Shown piece after piece: positions 24,521 to 37,463 of a stretch of 64,000 nucleotides of DNA. Below the pieces are notes generated by a model that was given only the letters and a program-made list of their open reading frames with translations, did no database searches and was not told the DNA's origin. Within the stretch, counting starts at the first letter, position 1, and every line of letters begins with the position of its first letter. The position numbers were made by a program, and so were the translations under genes. Source of the stretch: Sitta carolinensis (taxonomy: Eukaryota; Chordata; Aves; Passeriformes; Sittidae); assembly GCA_032173965.1 (NCBI GenBank), contig JAVUNC010000006.1, forward strand, positions 37,977,870 to 38,041,869, read 5' to 3'.

Positions 24521-27500
24521 TATTACTTCCTGTAAATGGCATGGATGCACATAAAACTAAATCTACAGGTTGGATTTTCAGAACACTTCATGCAGGTTTA
24601 GGATCAATAAATTGTAGAAGTATAAAAGGAGGAGCTGTTACCATGTTGGTTTGATGCACAAGTCCTTACCAAGCTGTGAAGTCTGAAGTATCTGGTTACA
24701 TGCGAGGTGTGACTCATATCACACCAGAATTTTATCCTTGTGTTGCTGCTCTGACTTCAGAACGCCTGTGCCTGATTTATACCAATATGAAGCCAGAATG
24801 AAATCTCATGTATAAAGCCTAAGTACTAATCAAAGTATTAAGTGCTGAAATCTTGACAAGTGATTGCAGTATGAAGTATATGAAAGCTGTCTTTTGTGCT
24901 CTATGTTGCTGCAAGCTGAAAGCTTGGCACAGTCTGCAGGTATGTTTAAGTTTGGTTAAGGCTCTACTAGGAAAGTTCATATGTTAATTTAACATCAACA
25001 TTTGTACCTACTTTCTGCAATTAGACTATAAAATGTTAGCAAATGAGGCAGTAACAAAAATACCAAACTACATTACACTTTTGCTGATTTGGGACTTACT
25101 CCAAGAAATTCCTGAAGGCAGGATTGCAAGTCTTCATTGTATTTCAGGAGACAGTTGGTACCTTTGCAGGATCAAAGTTGCTAGCTGTACTTGTAATTTA
25201 AAGTATAACATAAAAACTTGTCATTTTTGTAAGCTAACTTAATAAATTATTTTTTCAAGCAATGCACAGCATCTGTATTCATTTACCTAGCATTACTAAA
25301 CTTTTGTAAAGGCTTGCTTTATGTAATTGATCTTTTTTAGTTTAATGAAATATAAATGTATCATATGGAATTGTTGCCCAATTTTCTTATCTCTACAAGC
25401 AATTGGATTTTTTCTTTTGTTTTCTTTCTTCTACTATATTTGTTTAAAAACTAAGGTGATAGATTCATTATGAGAATAAGTAGTTTTCTTCAGAAGTGTG
25501 TATTCAAAATACTTATCTATGTCAGAGATTTGTATCCCATTAAGGACCCAAAAACCTGGCAACGTATTATGGTGTTACAATAGGAGTGGGTCTTTACAAT
25601 GGCCATAATTGACAGTGTTTCCAGAGGCATCCTTAATTAGGACAGGCTGTTGTGCCTATAGTCTCTTAGAGAGAGTGTGAACAAGATTCATCTGATTGAA
25701 CTTGAGTGTGGACCGAGCACTTACCTTCATCTAGATAAACCTGCCTTTGTAGTCAATGGGATCTGTGGAATCCTTCATCTCAGCCCAAAGTAAGCAGTCA
25801 GGGTTTGATCAAATTGCAGTGAACTGTTCTAACTATATTGTTTAAATCTCCATTTAGTAAAAAGGAGAATCAGGCATCTGCCTTAGATGCTTACTGCCTG
25901 CATTATAGGCACTATGTCCACCCACAGAGTGGGGTCTATCCCTGTGTGCTTTATCTGGATTCCAGGGTAAATTCTTTATTGCCTTAAATAAGAGACACCC
26001 CTGGAAACAGTGAAATGGGATGCAGTTAAACAAGGAAAGAGACTGAGCCATGACAGTATTTAATGAAACAAAAAGTCATTGTTGCTGGGAAGTTCCACAC
26101 AGCTAAATCTCCGTGGAAGCATTTAATGGAAAACAAAGGTTTGTGTTATATTTTAAAATACAAAGTTAAACAAAACCAAAACAAACCAAAAGGTATTGCA
26201 TAATTCCATATAATGAAGTTTTCTTATTCTGATTTCTCACAAGCTGACCAAAATATAGTTTCTTTATATACTGAGAAATTAGTTATTGAAAGCCTGTAAT
26301 TATTTAACTAATTTCATTATCCTCAATTACATATTCCCTTGCCTTTTGAAATTAAGAGGTTTTGCATGTATTTTACATAGTTTTGTGATCTGAAGTTGTT
26401 TTATGACAAACTTACTTTTCTTTGTACCACTCTTTTTCACTGAAGATAGCAGAGTTTTTTCTTTCACACTTATTCCTTATTCCTTATTTCACACTTATGC
26501 TTATTCCTCTCTTCCAGCAGCTGTTGCACATTTTTCACTTCTTAAATCTGCTATCCCAGAGGCTCTCTCTCCTTTGGTGGAGGGCTCAGCCTTGGCCCTG
26601 ACAATTGAGCTCTTGTGATGTAGACAAATACCCTACAGGCTCCTTTACAAGTGAAAACAAGTTAGTTTAGTCCAGTTTCCTTTTGGATACCTTACGAATG
26701 TGATCCTGAGGTAGAATTTCAGAAGCAGCACACACTACTGTCTGGAAAACCATGCCTGAAAACTACTGCTGGAAGCATCAATGGTTCTACAGGAGACAGA
26801 ATGCCTGTGAGGACAGGTCAGTCAACATCTCTAATGCTCTTGGCAATTGACACCACTACAGCTCAAACAACACTTCCCAATGGGTAAGGGAAGTGGTTGA
26901 TAAAAAGTGGACAAATTGGTTTCATAGGAATTTTAGTTGTAGTCTCAGAAAAATGCATTTGGTGTGACCTGAGATAAAAGCCCCTGCTGGCCCTCAGTTA
27001 GTAGTGTGGACCTTAACTTATGCTTGTTTTTATAAGCCAGGAAACCATTGAACTACCAAGTGATGGTTCTTCCTGGCTTGACCCTGTGTACCTCCTGGTG
27101 CCTCAAATTCACATAAGAACTAAACCGGAGTACAAGATTGGGTCTAGAAAAGATTTCCCAAAACTGGTGAATTAGAGCAATAGACAATGTTGAAAATTAC
27201 AATTTGAATTTTATCTCAGGAGCTGAGAATTTTGAAACAGTCTGTGTACAGCAAAGTGCAAGCCACAGTTTTTTTGTCAGTTTTATATACACACAAATTT
27301 TGTCCGTTTTATATACTAATTTTCAATAGTCAATTTTGTGACAAAACTTCCAAACAGGCAATGATATATCTAACACTGAATCTAGCATAGAATTGTAACC
27401 AACAACAGTGATAGAGCTTATTATTTCCTTTCAGTCCCTTGGAAAAAATTATACTATGACTCTACTAAGAGTTGGTCCCAAAAATTCACCCACATGTATC

Positions 27501-30500
27501 TTGTGTGGAAATGCAGTGTTATTTCTCTTAGTTTATTGAACACTCTGTTTTGTGGTAGAAATAGAATAAACTCAACTTTTAAGACATCCACCAAATACAG
27601 GTGGATACAGACATACACCAAAATAGCAAAATTTGCTAGCATAATGTAGACCATGAGAATATTTTCTGATTTTGTAGCCAGGTTTGTAGTAATTTTATCA
27701 GAGTTCCTGAGAGTTGTTCTCTTGACATCCCTTCTGTTGATCTTACCCTCAGGGCATATACAACCTCGCATTTCCCAAATCCTTTTGTCTTGTAATCCCC
27801 ATGCAGTGAGTCACATTGGCTTTATTTGTTTGAGACTGATGGGGTCAGGAACCTTTGAAAATAGGCAGGAAGATGACTTCTCCCCAGGAGTAACTGAATG
27901 TACTTAGGCAGAAAAGTTTTCAATATGTGTCATGGGACACTTGGACAGGAAGAACTCAGCATTAGGTGAAATAGGACATTGCAGAGAGGAGAGAACAGAT
28001 ATGCAGCCATACCTGAGTGGTGATGGAAATAATATTTCCTGGGGACCTAGGAGGCACTGTGCATCATTGGCCGCATCTCAGAAAACCATCATGTTGTTGA
28101 TCTAAGACCAAGCCTGAAAGGGAGGACTCATTTGTGATCAGAAGAAAATTTTTTACAGATACTTTAATTCTTCTTCTGTTTTGCTTAATTTGTTAGGATC
28201 CACTCCTGATGCAGGGTAACCGAGGTTCTTGTTAGTAGATCAGTTTGGGTTCATTAGAATGAAACGACACTGAATGACCAATGTGTGTATGTGTGCATAT
28301 ATCTATATTTATATCTATCTAGAAATATATAGGTATACATTATATATATATCTATATATTTTGTGACAATTTGGTTGCAGTGGAAAGGAGATATGTCACC
28401 ATTTTGGTTATTGCCTATAGTAATACAACAATATAAATGTATAAAGATAGCACATAAGGAAAAGAGAGGAGCAGAAAGAAAGGACAAGAGTAAACAGTGA
28501 GAGAAACCCCTGGGTCCACAAATAATACTTGATTGATGCAATTTAGATGTCTGTAGGTTGAAGTGATAGTAACTGTCTTGACCCATTGGGAGTGGGGGGA
28601 GCCTGTAAAACAAGAAGTTCAATGGGTTCAAAAGTTCAGTACATTCAGGTTCAGGTAGGAACACCCAAGTACCTGCCTTGGTGGGAGTATTTTACACTCT
28701 CTGATGCAACACTATAAAGCTTAATTCTCTGGTGAAAGGCTCCAGAAATTAGTTGGGAGTACTTCAGGGGCCTTTGATGGTTGATGATCCCTTCTAAGAC
28801 ATGACAGCTGTTTCTCACACCTGCATAGTTGAACCAGTTGTGCTTTATTAGAAGGGATGAACGCCTTCAGACTTATGTGTAGATGTCCCAATGCCTCCCT
28901 GGATGTGGGGGAGGGAAGTTTTACACCTGAGCCTCATGGGAAAGGAAGACATTGGCATGATAAAAAGCATTTTCCCACCCGGAAGGATCTGCTGCTTATC
29001 AACCTTTTCACTTAACTGGCTCAAATCCCAGCTTGTTGCTAAACAAAAGTTGGTTTGTTGAGATCATTCTCTGGTGGTGCACCTGGGCTGTTCTGTTTCT
29101 TCCCGTTTGGTTGGGGGATGCAAACCTGACCTTAGCAAAGCACCTGCTGCTTTAGCGAACATTCAATTGTTTAAGTCTTTTAGCCTTTAACATTTCTCCC
29201 ACAATTACAGAAGCCTTCTGCTCAGCAGGACTATTTACATGCACCTGTCCACTTATTTTTTTTTGTTGCTGTTCATTCCCTGGCAGCTACTCTAGTCTGT
29301 CCCCTAATTCTCCTTTCTGTTTCCTGTTTTTAGCTTCAGCCTCTGTCCTCACAGGAGACAGCTACTCTGGTCTTCTACCAGAAGGCTCTTAATTAGTCAC
29401 AAGTTGACTAGAGATTTTTCTTCTTCTTGATATGTCCTTCCTTAACATGCACATAATTGTCCAGTAAGGAAGCTTCTTCCTAGTCCTTCCTAGGGCAAAT
29501 TATATATTCCAGTTCTTTTGGGATCTTTCCAGTTAGACTCATGACGGAAACTTTTCTTGCTCATTTCCAGCCATTCCACATATTCCATTACTGCCAAGTT
29601 GAAATATCTTGAGGCTATGGCTGCAGATGTCACTGGCTGGCAGTAACCCCTGAGTTAGCCAACTTTCCCCATACTTTTTTGGCAAGAACAGCCCTCAGAG
29701 GAAACTGCCTAACATGCTAATGCTCTGTTAAATAGGAAAAGTACCTGAATGCAAATTAAGGCAATATTATTTGGGGTCTGTAAATCCAGAAACAGTGGTA
29801 CCATTTCAAACAAAATTTCATCTAATCAAGAATTCTGTCTCCAGATATCAAGAAAGTATTGAGAATTTTGAAAATATATGATGTGGGTTTTTAAGGGTAT
29901 GTTTCCAGCATGTAACAATTTTTGTTTCATGGAATTCCTGAACCTGTGGTGATAGTCTCCTAGTTAATGATAGCCTTGAGGTTTCTTTTTGCTTCCGTGA
30001 ATTTGTGCTGATACTTTTAGAACTTGTATGAGTTTTATCATCTGTAAGATTCTTTAGCAGAGTTCTATGATATAATCATCCAATGTGGATGTGGTCAGAT
30101 TTTTGAATATGCCTCCTTCAAGTTTCCAATTCAAGTGACTTAATTCTTAGTGCAACAAAAGAATTCTGCCTTCTGAAGACCCTTCTTTTATCATGAAAAG
30201 CACTCTTCTAAAAATAATGTGGAAGATCAGAGATTTAAGTTGTTTCTTTCCTCATCAGTTTCTGCTGTGGCTGCCTGGTATGTTGCTTTAGCAGCAAGGA
30301 TCCCATCTGGGATTTTTTAACAAGGAAGAAAAATCTGTTGGAGTTGTTAGCAACTCAACAGAAGCCAGAATCTTCCATTTTATTCTGCAGCATTTTGAAG
30401 ACACCATGTGAAACAGATTCTTCGACCTTTGAAGGAGGTTGTGTCCTTTAGGCACAGCCTAGTTTCAAGAGAAAACATTTTTTTTTCCCTGAGAAACCAC

Positions 30501-30819
30501 AGCTGTTCTGCTGAACAGATAAGACTGGCTTAAAAAAAAAGAGACTAGCTTATTTTGATGGTCAAATGGACGGAAGATACCTGGGGCGTAGCAAAACTGC
30601 TTTCTTCAAAGTGGAGTTACTGAATGAAGTTGGGAAGAATTGATCTTCCCTGTTCCCTCAAGTAGCCTAGACTAATCAGGTATATTAGTCTAACTGTGTC
30701 TTTTTATCTCAAAGTAGAAGATTATTGTTTCATATTGGATTGTTTTTTTATTCTGAAATTCAAAACCTATGTAATCTTTTGTTGAATCTTAACAGCCTGC
30801 TCTAACACAGGGTCTTTTA
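24521..30819. other. Non-coding stretch, no gene seen
   Basis: No supported gene. It contains a TA/TATC-rich low-complexity patch at about 28290-28365. The 28.66-29.25 kb part is richer in GC and has TATAAA-like and hairpin-prone text reminiscent of decayed LTR sequence, but I could not assign it. Confidence 0.4.
28290..28365. repeat. TATC/TA-rich low-complexity tract
   Basis: Imperfect repeats of tatatctata, tatctatc and tatatata run through this stretch. It looks like a decayed microsatellite. Confidence 0.6.
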
Positions 30820-30930
30820 AGAATCAAACAATCATTAAAGTTGGAAAAGATCTCAAAGAACATCAAGTCCTTGTTAAATCCTATTCAGAATGCACCATGT
30901 TACAAGATATTTCTTCAATCTCCTAGGCAG
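30820..30930 (-). mobile_element. CR1 3'-end remnant, antisense
   Basis: 'agaatcaaacaatcattaaa' followed by 'gttggaaaagatctcaaag' and 'catcaagtcc' is the antisense CR1 terminus. A diverged continuation reaches about 30930. Confidence 0.75.
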
Positions 30931-31039
30931 TAAATATCATATTTACTGTGATTTAAGATAGAAACTTTAATTCACAGCTTTTGTCTCCATGCTAATTTCA
31001 AAGTTGGGAGCAAGTGTGTGTTACTCCGTATTGCTCTAT

Positions 31040-31110
31040 AGCAAATGGCCGTCTAGCTCAGTGTTCTGTCTCCAATATGGGTAAGGAATAAATTGCTAGG
31101 CAAGAGTTTA
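31040..31110 (-). mobile_element. Old CR1-family fragment, antisense
   Basis: 'atggccgtctagctcagtg' followed by 'ttctgtctccaatatggg' resembles the same old family as at 2.6 kb (consensus of the type 'ggtccatctagcccagt...ctgtctcc'). It is short and diverged. Confidence 0.45.
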
Positions 31111-31320
31111 GGCACTGCCTCCTCAAACCATTCTCCCTGCTTCTGGCAAACTGTATCTCAGAAACCTAAACCAAAACTCACAATTTTGTTCTGTTTTTCT
31201 GGTTAGACATGTGGGGAGGCTGCTGCTTTTCAGCAGCTAGGAAACAAACTTCTTCCCTATTAGATGCATACCCTTTGTGAGATAGTACAGAATGCACACA
31301 AACATATTTTTTTTTCCCAG

Positions 31321-31720
31321 GCGCTCACAAAATTTAGTCTGCAGAATATCAGCCACTGCTGCACACAACCGGGCTCTTAAATCAGTTCTCATCTCTGCCT
31401 ATCTGGAAGTGTTTTCTGGAAGTATCCGTGTTTTTTCAAACTTAATGGTTCTGGGTAAGTCCATTGTCAATTCTCCTTAATAATTCCTATGACCGCTGGA
31501 ATCTTGACCTACTTCTAGCCGTGCGTGTGCTCCAGGCGGAGAGAGGTTATTGCAGGGAGGGGCTGTTCGCAGAGAAGGCGGTGCTGACAGCGGTATCTGC
31601 CTCGGTGCCAGAAGGACCGATCTGGGTGACTCAACAGGGGTTGTTCTTCCATTTGTTTCAGTACTGAAACAATGTCACAGCAGGATGCTGGAAGCCACAC
31701 GGGGGATGAGATGTAAAAGC
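31321..31720 (+). promoter_or_regulatory. CpG-richer pocket with a spliceable ORF
   Basis: CpG dinucleotides are clearly denser here than in the flanks (gcgctc, accggg, ccgtgcgtg, aggcgg, ttcgca, ggcggtg, agcggt, ctcggt, accgat, cacggg). The first 134 bases (31321-31454) lie between a good acceptor ('tttttttttcccag') and a consensus donor (gtaagt). They are open in a frame reading RSQNLVCRISATAAHNRALK onward. I do not recognise the peptide, and no partner exon was found. It may be an exon or promoter of a non-coding transcript, a young repeat piece, or chance. Confidence 0.3.
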
Positions 31721-33588
31721 CTGCTTTTCAATGCTCCATTACTCTATTTAGTGTTTGCTTGCCTTCTCTATTGTGTATTTGATGAAGTTTTAATTATTAT
31801 TTATTATATTTTTAATGCTACATGCCAAACACTGTGGATGCAATGGAGATGGTTGGTAAATAAAATAATAAGTATTATGTTTGAGAATAATGGCCCCTTG
31901 CACAGTGAATGGCATGAGTGAGCTGGTACTTCTGCAAAATGTTTTACTATTCATAGTCCTTCTGTACCTTTTCTTCCTATATGCTAAGTCTGTGATTAAA
32001 CCTTTCCTCTTGTTTCTCATGATTGATAAGGAGTTACATCTACTCTGAATTTTCATTTTAATTTCTAGGTATTTATAGTGTCTTGGCTAAATCTGCAAAC
32101 TTGTGGCTAAACCGGAAAGAAGGTCCTGAGTCTCCTTGTTTTATCTGAAAGACTCTGCAGTAATCTATTTAGGTATTTATGGGTAAAGGTGTTTATCTGC
32201 ACTAAAAATGACATTAAATATTCCAACAAGTTGCTTTTGTTAAAAAAAGGCTAAACAGAAAAAGATCACAGTGGCACTTTTTTCATCACAAAATGTAAGA
32301 TATCATTCTACTCTCCGGTTTTGAGTTTTTTAAAACTGGCAGGAGCCTCGAATTACCTCTGTAAATTTTGCTTTGCTAAGTTTGTGTAAGTGAGCAATGG
32401 AGGGTAACAGCCATGCCAAGCACAGAGGAGAATTAGATATCAATTGGGGATTTGGGAATAAATCAACATAGGAAGACCTTGAGGGCGCATGCACTAGTCA
32501 TAGAAGGAAAAAAAGTACTTCAAAAGGCAAGAGCCTATGATTGTTTACAGGTGTCAGGAAACATCGATTCTGCTTCCAACCTTCTTTGCTATTTAAGGAA
32601 AGAAAAAAATATGAAGAATTTAATTTCAGTTATATAAAATAACATGCTAGGGAAGTAGGCCATGCCAGGCTCTACTCTGTATCTTTCACATGATTTGCTT
32701 GCTGCCCTGGCTGAGAGCATGCCTGTCATGTGAACTGCAGTTCCTCAAGGCTTTGGGATTTTTCATGTTGTGCCATAGCACTCTGTTGCTATTGCTTTAA
32801 ACTGAATTAATCAATTGGAAGTTGAGTTGATTTAGTACTTCAGGTACCAGCATAAAATTAACGGTTGCAGAAACTCGTTCAGGATTTTCTTTTTCAGTAA
32901 ATATTGCCTTATTCTCCCTGTTGTCTTTGAAGAAAGGCAGAGAAGAACAGTGGGTTAACGTTCAATATGACTGCTTCATTAAGCTCTGGAAACTTAGATG
33001 CAAATGAGGGGGACAGAAATTAAGTGTAAATTACCCCTCCCAAAAAAATCTCCAAGCAGTGTTGGAGCAGGTACTTTAGCCGCAAAGACATGCAAAATTG
33101 CTTCTCTTCTGTTCACCTTCCGGCTAGGAAAACGTTCTCTCCCCACTTACCAACAGCAGCCGCAAAAACATACAAACAAACAAAAGAATCAAGGGAATGA
33201 TCAAGGTCTGCCAAGTAAGAGCAAATACCTTTCCTATCCTCCTTGGAGCTGCCTGGCATGGCAGTAGTGGAGTGTCCTGCTACCCTGGAGAGAGTTCAGA
33301 GTGTAATCTGTAGAACAGCCTGAGAACAGGAAGGGTGCCTGGGGAGGCAGCACAATCCTGCTGCTGTGCCAAAGTGCCACAGAGCACTACTGTGTTTGCT
33401 GTGCTCCCAGCTCAGAGAGGAAGTTTTGTTTCATCTGTTCTGGCAACTTTGCAGTTTCCCTTGTAAGCCCCTGAAACTGGGCTGTGGTCATGTCACATGA
33501 GATGCAAAGGGCAAGAGAAACTGGGTAGGGATCAACAGCACAAAAATCTGAAAACACAAGTGAATCTAAAACACTAATAAGCATTTAA
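31721..33588. other. Non-coding stretch, no gene seen
   Basis: Open frames at 31790-32056 and 32998-33267 lack motifs, fitting splice sites and coding-like composition. No RNA gene or recognisable repeat was seen. Confidence 0.4.
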
Positions 33589-33630
33589 ATCATAGAATCA
33601 TGAAGATTGGAAAAAATCCTGCCCTTTGCA
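33589..33630 (-). mobile_element. Short CR1 3'-end remnant, antisense
   Basis: 'atcatagaatcatgaagat' followed by 'tggaaaaaatcctgccc' is the end of an antisense CR1 copy. Only about 40 bp is recognisable. Confidence 0.65.
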
Positions 33631-35879
33631 TAGGTGCAGCAGATAAAAATCAGCAGTCAGAAAAGAAAAGCTGCTTCAAGAACAACAGAAGTGTGTCATT
33701 GGGATAAACTACCAAAAATCCATTGACCTCCTCCTGGGAAAGCTGTCCATGCCTAAAACTACCCTACATTGATGGAGGCAAAGACAAGAAAGTACAAAGC
33801 TACTGCCTCTGGAAAACAAATACCCTTTTCTAACCATTTCCACCTTTGCCTCTCCCTGTTGATGAAAGGAAAAAACAACAGAGCATGTGTAAATGCTTCG
33901 CGGTGCAAATTGATAAAAATACTACATTATTGGGTCAGACTCTATTTTGGTTTTTAAGGAGAGTGATATGGATTTTAGAGCCTCAGGTTACTGATAGCAC
34001 AGTATTAATATGTTCTAAATGTTGGGTTTGTCATACATATTTAGCACATCTAATGAACGGAACTGAACAAACCCAAATAATCCCACGGGTTTATGTGGGA
34101 TGATGTTTCAGCTTCAGATGTTTCAAACTCTGGGTGATCATTTCCTTTAATATGGTCTCCAAAGGCCTGCAGTTCAAGAGCAAAAAATGGCTAAACATTT
34201 GCAGTTAAATAACACTTTGTACTGTTTATTCTATTAATGATGCTGATCCAGGTGCTTGTATCATTTTTTCTGTCAGATTTTGACACTTGTATACATCTAT
34301 TGTTGGATTGGCTGACAGTTACAAAAGGCTATTGCTTCAGTCATTGCTTGAAACACTGGCCCTCTTGGACATTTTAAGTAGCTGGTTTATTTGTCTTTCC
34401 AAAGCAGTTTATCTAAATGGGCCAACACAATCAAATTACATTCCACTGGCCAGTCTGACATCTTAATTAGAACTTTTAAAAAAATAATTATTACCTTTTG
34501 GCTCCCAAAATTTCACTAACCTTTCTTAAAAATTGGCCAGTGAATAACACTAGCAGCCACACAAAACTATTTGTTTTTTAAAGTTGATCAGGCTTTCCAT
34601 TTGCACATATCCTGGCAAAAAAAAACCCAAACAAACAAGAAGATTCTTCTGCAAGAAGAAATACAATTTCTGCTGGTTCAAAAACACAAAAGCAGGGAAT
34701 AACTGATAGTTCCGGTTGTAATCTTGATCTTGCATAAAACCTTTTTTATCCACCTTTGTCTGCCTTATAAAATCATTTATTTTCCATTATAGTGTAACAT
34801 GCTTGTGTTGCACAATATTGTGAGTAATTTAAAATACCACAATGATTGCATTGGCTTTCCCATGCTGCTTCCAAATTTTTTTGCCGCAGGGACTGTGTAA
34901 GTGGAACTATTGCTGTTAAGTGTCATTTTGAGTTTTTCTGTGTTCATTTATAAATTACCTCATGTGCCTCAGAGTGGACTATCATCTGTGAATGAAGGAG
35001 GATAAATAATAAATTCTGAGAGAGACTTTGGAGTGCATGAGAGACAAACAGCATCAGAGCTCAGAGATGAGGATTTAACAAAATGCTAGCTAGCATTACT
35101 ACTTCCTTTAATTTTCTATGGGTTATAAACACTTCCTTTAATTTTCTGTGGGTTTAAAACATTTTACTAACTTCTTGAATGCAGAGTCAACTAATTTACA
35201 TCAATCATTCAAGTAAAACAAACACCACCCTCACCCCCAATTTCAGTTGTCAGAATTGCAAATGGCTCTTTTAGTATTTTGATTCAAGTGCTTGTGTAGA
35301 TACCGAACTTAAGAGATTGATGGTTTTTTTTATGATAATTATACCTGACCACAACTTACATCAAAACTCCACTAGTCAAAGTAAAGTGAGTACAATTTTC
35401 TAGAGATTAAAATATTTTTTTAAAATATTAGTTCAGTTATCAGTTTTGGTGCATAAGAACAAGGCTCCATTCAATGGAAATTAAATTGGAAGTTTCATTC
35501 CAGCATGCCAAATGCAAAGCAGCCTCTGAGAGACCCCAGCAACAGGAAATGTGCCTTGAGACAACTTCAAACCATATTCATGACCACTTTCATTCTAAGC
35601 GACCAAAATGAACCTAGTCTGACATGAAATTCCATAAAAAGCAGACAGCTGAGATGTGGGAGCTTCAGAACACAGTGCTTTGATCTACAGATCCACTTGA
35701 ATTGTTTGCTAATGTAGACAGCCCTTGTGACTTTGTGAAGTTATGGCTTTCTGTGAACACTTTAAACTTTAAAGTAGTTGACAATATTTACTGTTTTCTT
35801 GAATATCACTTTTACCTCCACAGGTGCTGTTCATTTACAAACTATATGAAGGAAGATAGCTGGATAAACACATCATGTG
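33631..35879. other. Non-coding stretch with one short tandem duplication
   Basis: No gene was supported. The only structure noted is the 30-bp tandem duplication at 35101-35160, listed separately. Confidence 0.4.
35101..35160. repeat. Tandem duplication of a 30-bp unit
   Basis: The unit at 35101-35130 (acttcctttaattttct, then atgggttataaac) is repeated at 35131-35160 with three differences. Two copies only. Confidence 0.9.
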
Positions 35880-36882
35880 ATCTATGAGCAACTGGCTCAT
35901 GGGTCGGACACAAAGGGTTACAGTGATTAGGGTGACATCAGACTGGTGATCTGTCACTAATGGGGTTTCTCAGGGCTCCATCCTTGGCCCTGTGCTCTTC
36001 AACATCTTCATAAATGACTTGGATGCACAACTGGAGGAGATACTAAGCAAGTTCATAGGTGATACAAAACTGGGAGGAGTTTTTGACTCCCTAGAAGGCA
36101 AGGAGGCTGTGCAGAGTCCTCAACAAATTAGAGGGCTGGGCAGTCACCAAAACTAAAGGGAGTTCAGCAAGGGAAAGTGACAGATTCTGCATCTGGGCTG
36201 TGGCAACCTGGGATGTATGAACAGACTGGGGAATGAGAGCCTGGAGAGCAGCACCATGGATCCTGGTCACTGGCAAGTTCAACCTGAGCCAGTAGTGTCC
36301 TGGCAGCCAGGAGGGCCAACCCTGTCCTGGGGTGCATCAGGCACAGCATCACCAGCCGGGCAACGGAGGGGATTGTCCCACTCTGCTCTGAGCTGGGGCA
36401 GCCTCATCTTGAGTCCTCTCTGCAGTTTTAGGGAACACAATATGAGAAAGACATTGAACAATTAGGGAGCATCCCAAAGAGAGTGTGAGATGTTGAAGGG
36501 CCTTGAGAGGAAGCCACATGAGGAGCGGCTGAGGTCACTTGGTGACCTCCTCTGTTCAGCCTGGAGGAGACTGAGGGGAAACCTCATTGCAGTTACAACT
36601 CCCTCATGAGGGGAGGAGGAGAGGCAGACTCTTTTCTCTGGTAACTTGTGACAGGACAGGAGGGAATGGCATGAAGCTGTGCTGAGGGAGGTTTAAGCTG
36701 GATATTAGAAAAGAGGGTGTTTGGGCACTGGAAGAGGCTCCCCAGGGAAGTGGTCATAGCACCAAGCCTTAAAGAGCACGTTCGAGAGACATTTGGACAA
36801 TACTCTTGGGCATGCAATGTGATTCTTGGGAATGGTGCTGTGCTGGACCTTGTGCATCCCTTCCAACTCAGAATATTCAGTG
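35880..36882 (+). mobile_element. CR1 LINE, sense, 5'-truncated, with dead RT remnant
   Basis: At 35963 onward a frame reads [20 protein letters not shown], the conserved RT block of CR1 ORF2. It continues into [11 protein letters not shown], where active copies have an ADD core. Downstream come the usual CR1 3' blocks: 'gtcacttggtgacctcctct', 'ctggaggagactgagggg', 'gctggatattagaaaagagg', 'ggctccccagggaagtggtc' and a terminal 'cccttccaactcagaatatt'. The copy lacks everything upstream of the RT fingers/palm, and its tail has decayed from the ATTCTATG-type repeat. The Gly and Ile in the catalytic motif, plus frame loss after it, show it is inactive. Insertion in sense orientation makes this the only plus-strand CR1 in the window. 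Confidence 0.9.
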
Positions 36883-37400
36883 CTAATGTGAAAATAATGG
36901 GCTTCAGAAGTTTGATGCTGAATGTGCAAGACCATACTACAAGTCAGTTACTATATTCCTTATCTGCTTGTTGCAATTCTGTGGACATACTACTTCTATT
37001 ACACTGAAGAGCCATACTGTTTCCATTATCACAGCTAGCATTCTGTCTAGTATTTTCCATTAAAATTTCAGATTATTCTTCAGTGTAAGACAGTAGAATT
37101 TGAATTTTTGATAGATTATACAACATACAGAAATAAAAAAGGTCAGTACCATGTATTTCTCTGATTTCTGCCTTGTAGTTTAGTTGAGCCAAAAAAGAAA
37201 CTGGTAAAGAGCCAGCTTCTTAAGCAGAGCACTCACTGATTTGGGCTGGAATGGGTTCTCATCCTGCCTTATTCAATATAGTCAGTCTGATCTGCTTTGC
37301 TCTCTCTGTATGACAAGAGTAGAGGGATGCAGTCAAAACCACCGGAATCTGCCAGCCTGAAGCCGTTGGTAGTAAAGCATGAGCAAAAATTGGCAAAGAC
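36883..37400. other. Non-coding stretch, no feature recognised
   Basis: Sequence between the sense CR1 copy and the microsatellite at 37.4 kb. No gene or repeat was identified. Confidence 0.4.
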
Positions 37401-37401
37401 A

Positions 37402-37463
37402 AGGATGGATGGATGGATGGATGGATGGACGGACAGACGGACGGACGGACGGACAGATGGATG
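37402..37463. repeat. GGAT/GGAC tetranucleotide microsatellite
   Basis: About six GGAT units are followed by GGAC/AGAC units and a final AGATGGATG. The switch from T to C within the unit suggests a point change that spread by slippage. Long frames across it on both strands simply reflect the repeat. Confidence 0.95.

Noticed and set aside
31550..31921. 123-codon open frame in the CpG pocket
   Set aside because: It begins at TTG, not ATG, and runs into AT-rich text encoding random-looking hydrophobic residues. No splice structure supports it.
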